Positions 16,180-16,310 of a stretch of 16,310 nt of DNA are shown here, piece by piece. This DNA comes from Alphaproteobacteria bacterium (GTDB taxonomy: Bacteria > Pseudomonadota > Alphaproteobacteria > Puniceispirillales > Puniceispirillaceae), in assembly GCA_022425565.1 (NCBI GenBank), contig JAKMFG010000165.1, positions 1 through 16,310 of the forward strand, read 5' to 3'. The notes under the pieces were generated by a model. The model did no database searches and was not told the DNA's origin. It saw only the letters and a program-made list of their open reading frames with translations. The first letter of the stretch is position 1. Every line of letters begins with the position of its first letter. Made by a program: the position numbers and the translations under genes.

Positions 16180-16212
16180 AAAAAAAGGGTGCCGCACACA
16201 GGCGCGGCACCC
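16180..16212 (-). terminator. Rho-independent terminator of the class III aminotransferase gene
   Basis: On the minus strand GGGTGCCGC and GCGGCACCC form a perfect 9-bp GC-rich stem (16204-16212 and 16187-16195) with an 8-base loop, followed by seven Ts (16186-16180). It lies 6 bases after the stop codon of the gene at the right edge. Confidence 0.92.
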
Positions 16213-16218
16213 CCGATA

Positions 16219-16310
16219 TTACATCATTTCGTCGAGAGTCTTGCGGAACTTGTCGACAATTTCATCCACATGCTTGCGCTCGGCGATGAAGGCCGGGGCG
16301 ATGATGGCAT
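16219..16310 (-). CDS. Class III aminotransferase, C-terminal end (cut by window end)
   Basis: Only the last 30 or so residues are visible, ending in TAA at 16219-16221. They read AIIAPAFIAERKHVDEIVDKF and on to a charged helix ending LDEMM. A short strand ending in PAF, then a helix of the IDEIVDKL type, is how class III (omega-amino-acid/4-aminobutyrate) PLP-dependent aminotransferases finish. The lysine and other active-site residues lie outside the window. If the full gene is an omega-amino-acid aminotransferase it could use the GABA from GbuA, but that cannot be judged from this fragment. Confidence 0.65.
   Translation of the reverse strand, partial: AIIAPAFIAERKHVDEIVDKFRKTLDEMM

Overview
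This GC-rich window encodes about sixteen densely packed proteins, two of them cut by the window ends. The gene content (BetA-type choline dehydrogenase, glutathione-dependent formaldehyde oxidation, guanidinobutyrase, an ectoine-hydrolase-type M24 protein, glutaryl-CoA dehydrogenase, a trimethyl-amino-acid dioxygenase relative, TrhO, and a glutathionyl-hydroquinone reductase) points to a heterotrophic alphaproteobacterium specialised in nitrogenous osmolytes and amino-acid derivatives, possibly marine. That placement is inference from gene content; no rRNA or other phylogenetic marker is present. I see no insertion sequence, phage gene, tRNA, CRISPR array or other sign of recent transfer. No stretch longer than 300 bases lacks a gene.

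Left part (1-8358). A minus-strand amidase N-terminus (1-274) diverges from betA (plus strand). After an 88-base gap comes a tight six-gene plus-strand run: frmA (glutathione-dependent formaldehyde dehydrogenase), fghA (S-formylglutathione hydrolase), gbuA (guanidinobutyrase), a DoeA/EutD-type M24 hydrolase, an ArgE-like M20 deacetylase and an EamA-family exporter. Gaps are 11-15 bases and then two ATGA stop/start overlaps, so this looks like one transcription unit. It joins one-carbon detoxification to three C-N bond hydrolases (guanidino, ring-amidine or amide, N-acyl) and a transporter. Formaldehyde could come from demethylating choline or betaine made by BetA, or from an N-methylated substrate of the operon itself. 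The combination is the most unusual feature of the window.

Middle (8400-11745). A minus-strand pair, gcdH followed by a CaiB-family CoA-transferase, forms a two-step glutarate module (glutarate to glutaryl-CoA to crotonyl-CoA), read from a promoter with a perfect TATAAT. It diverges from rpe (ribulose-phosphate 3-epimerase), whose true start is a GTG behind a clear Shine-Dalgarno sequence.

Right part (11783-16310). A glutathionyl-hydroquinone reductase runs plus and overlaps the stop codon of the convergent trhO (tRNA U34 hydroxylase). trhO diverges from a gamma-butyrobetaine/trimethyllysine-dioxygenase-like protein that has lost the N-terminal zinc cysteines. That gene converges on a minus-strand FAD monooxygenase, and the two stop codons lie in the arms of one perfect 10-bp palindrome. 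At the right edge is the C-terminus of a minus-strand class III aminotransferase with a textbook intrinsic terminator.
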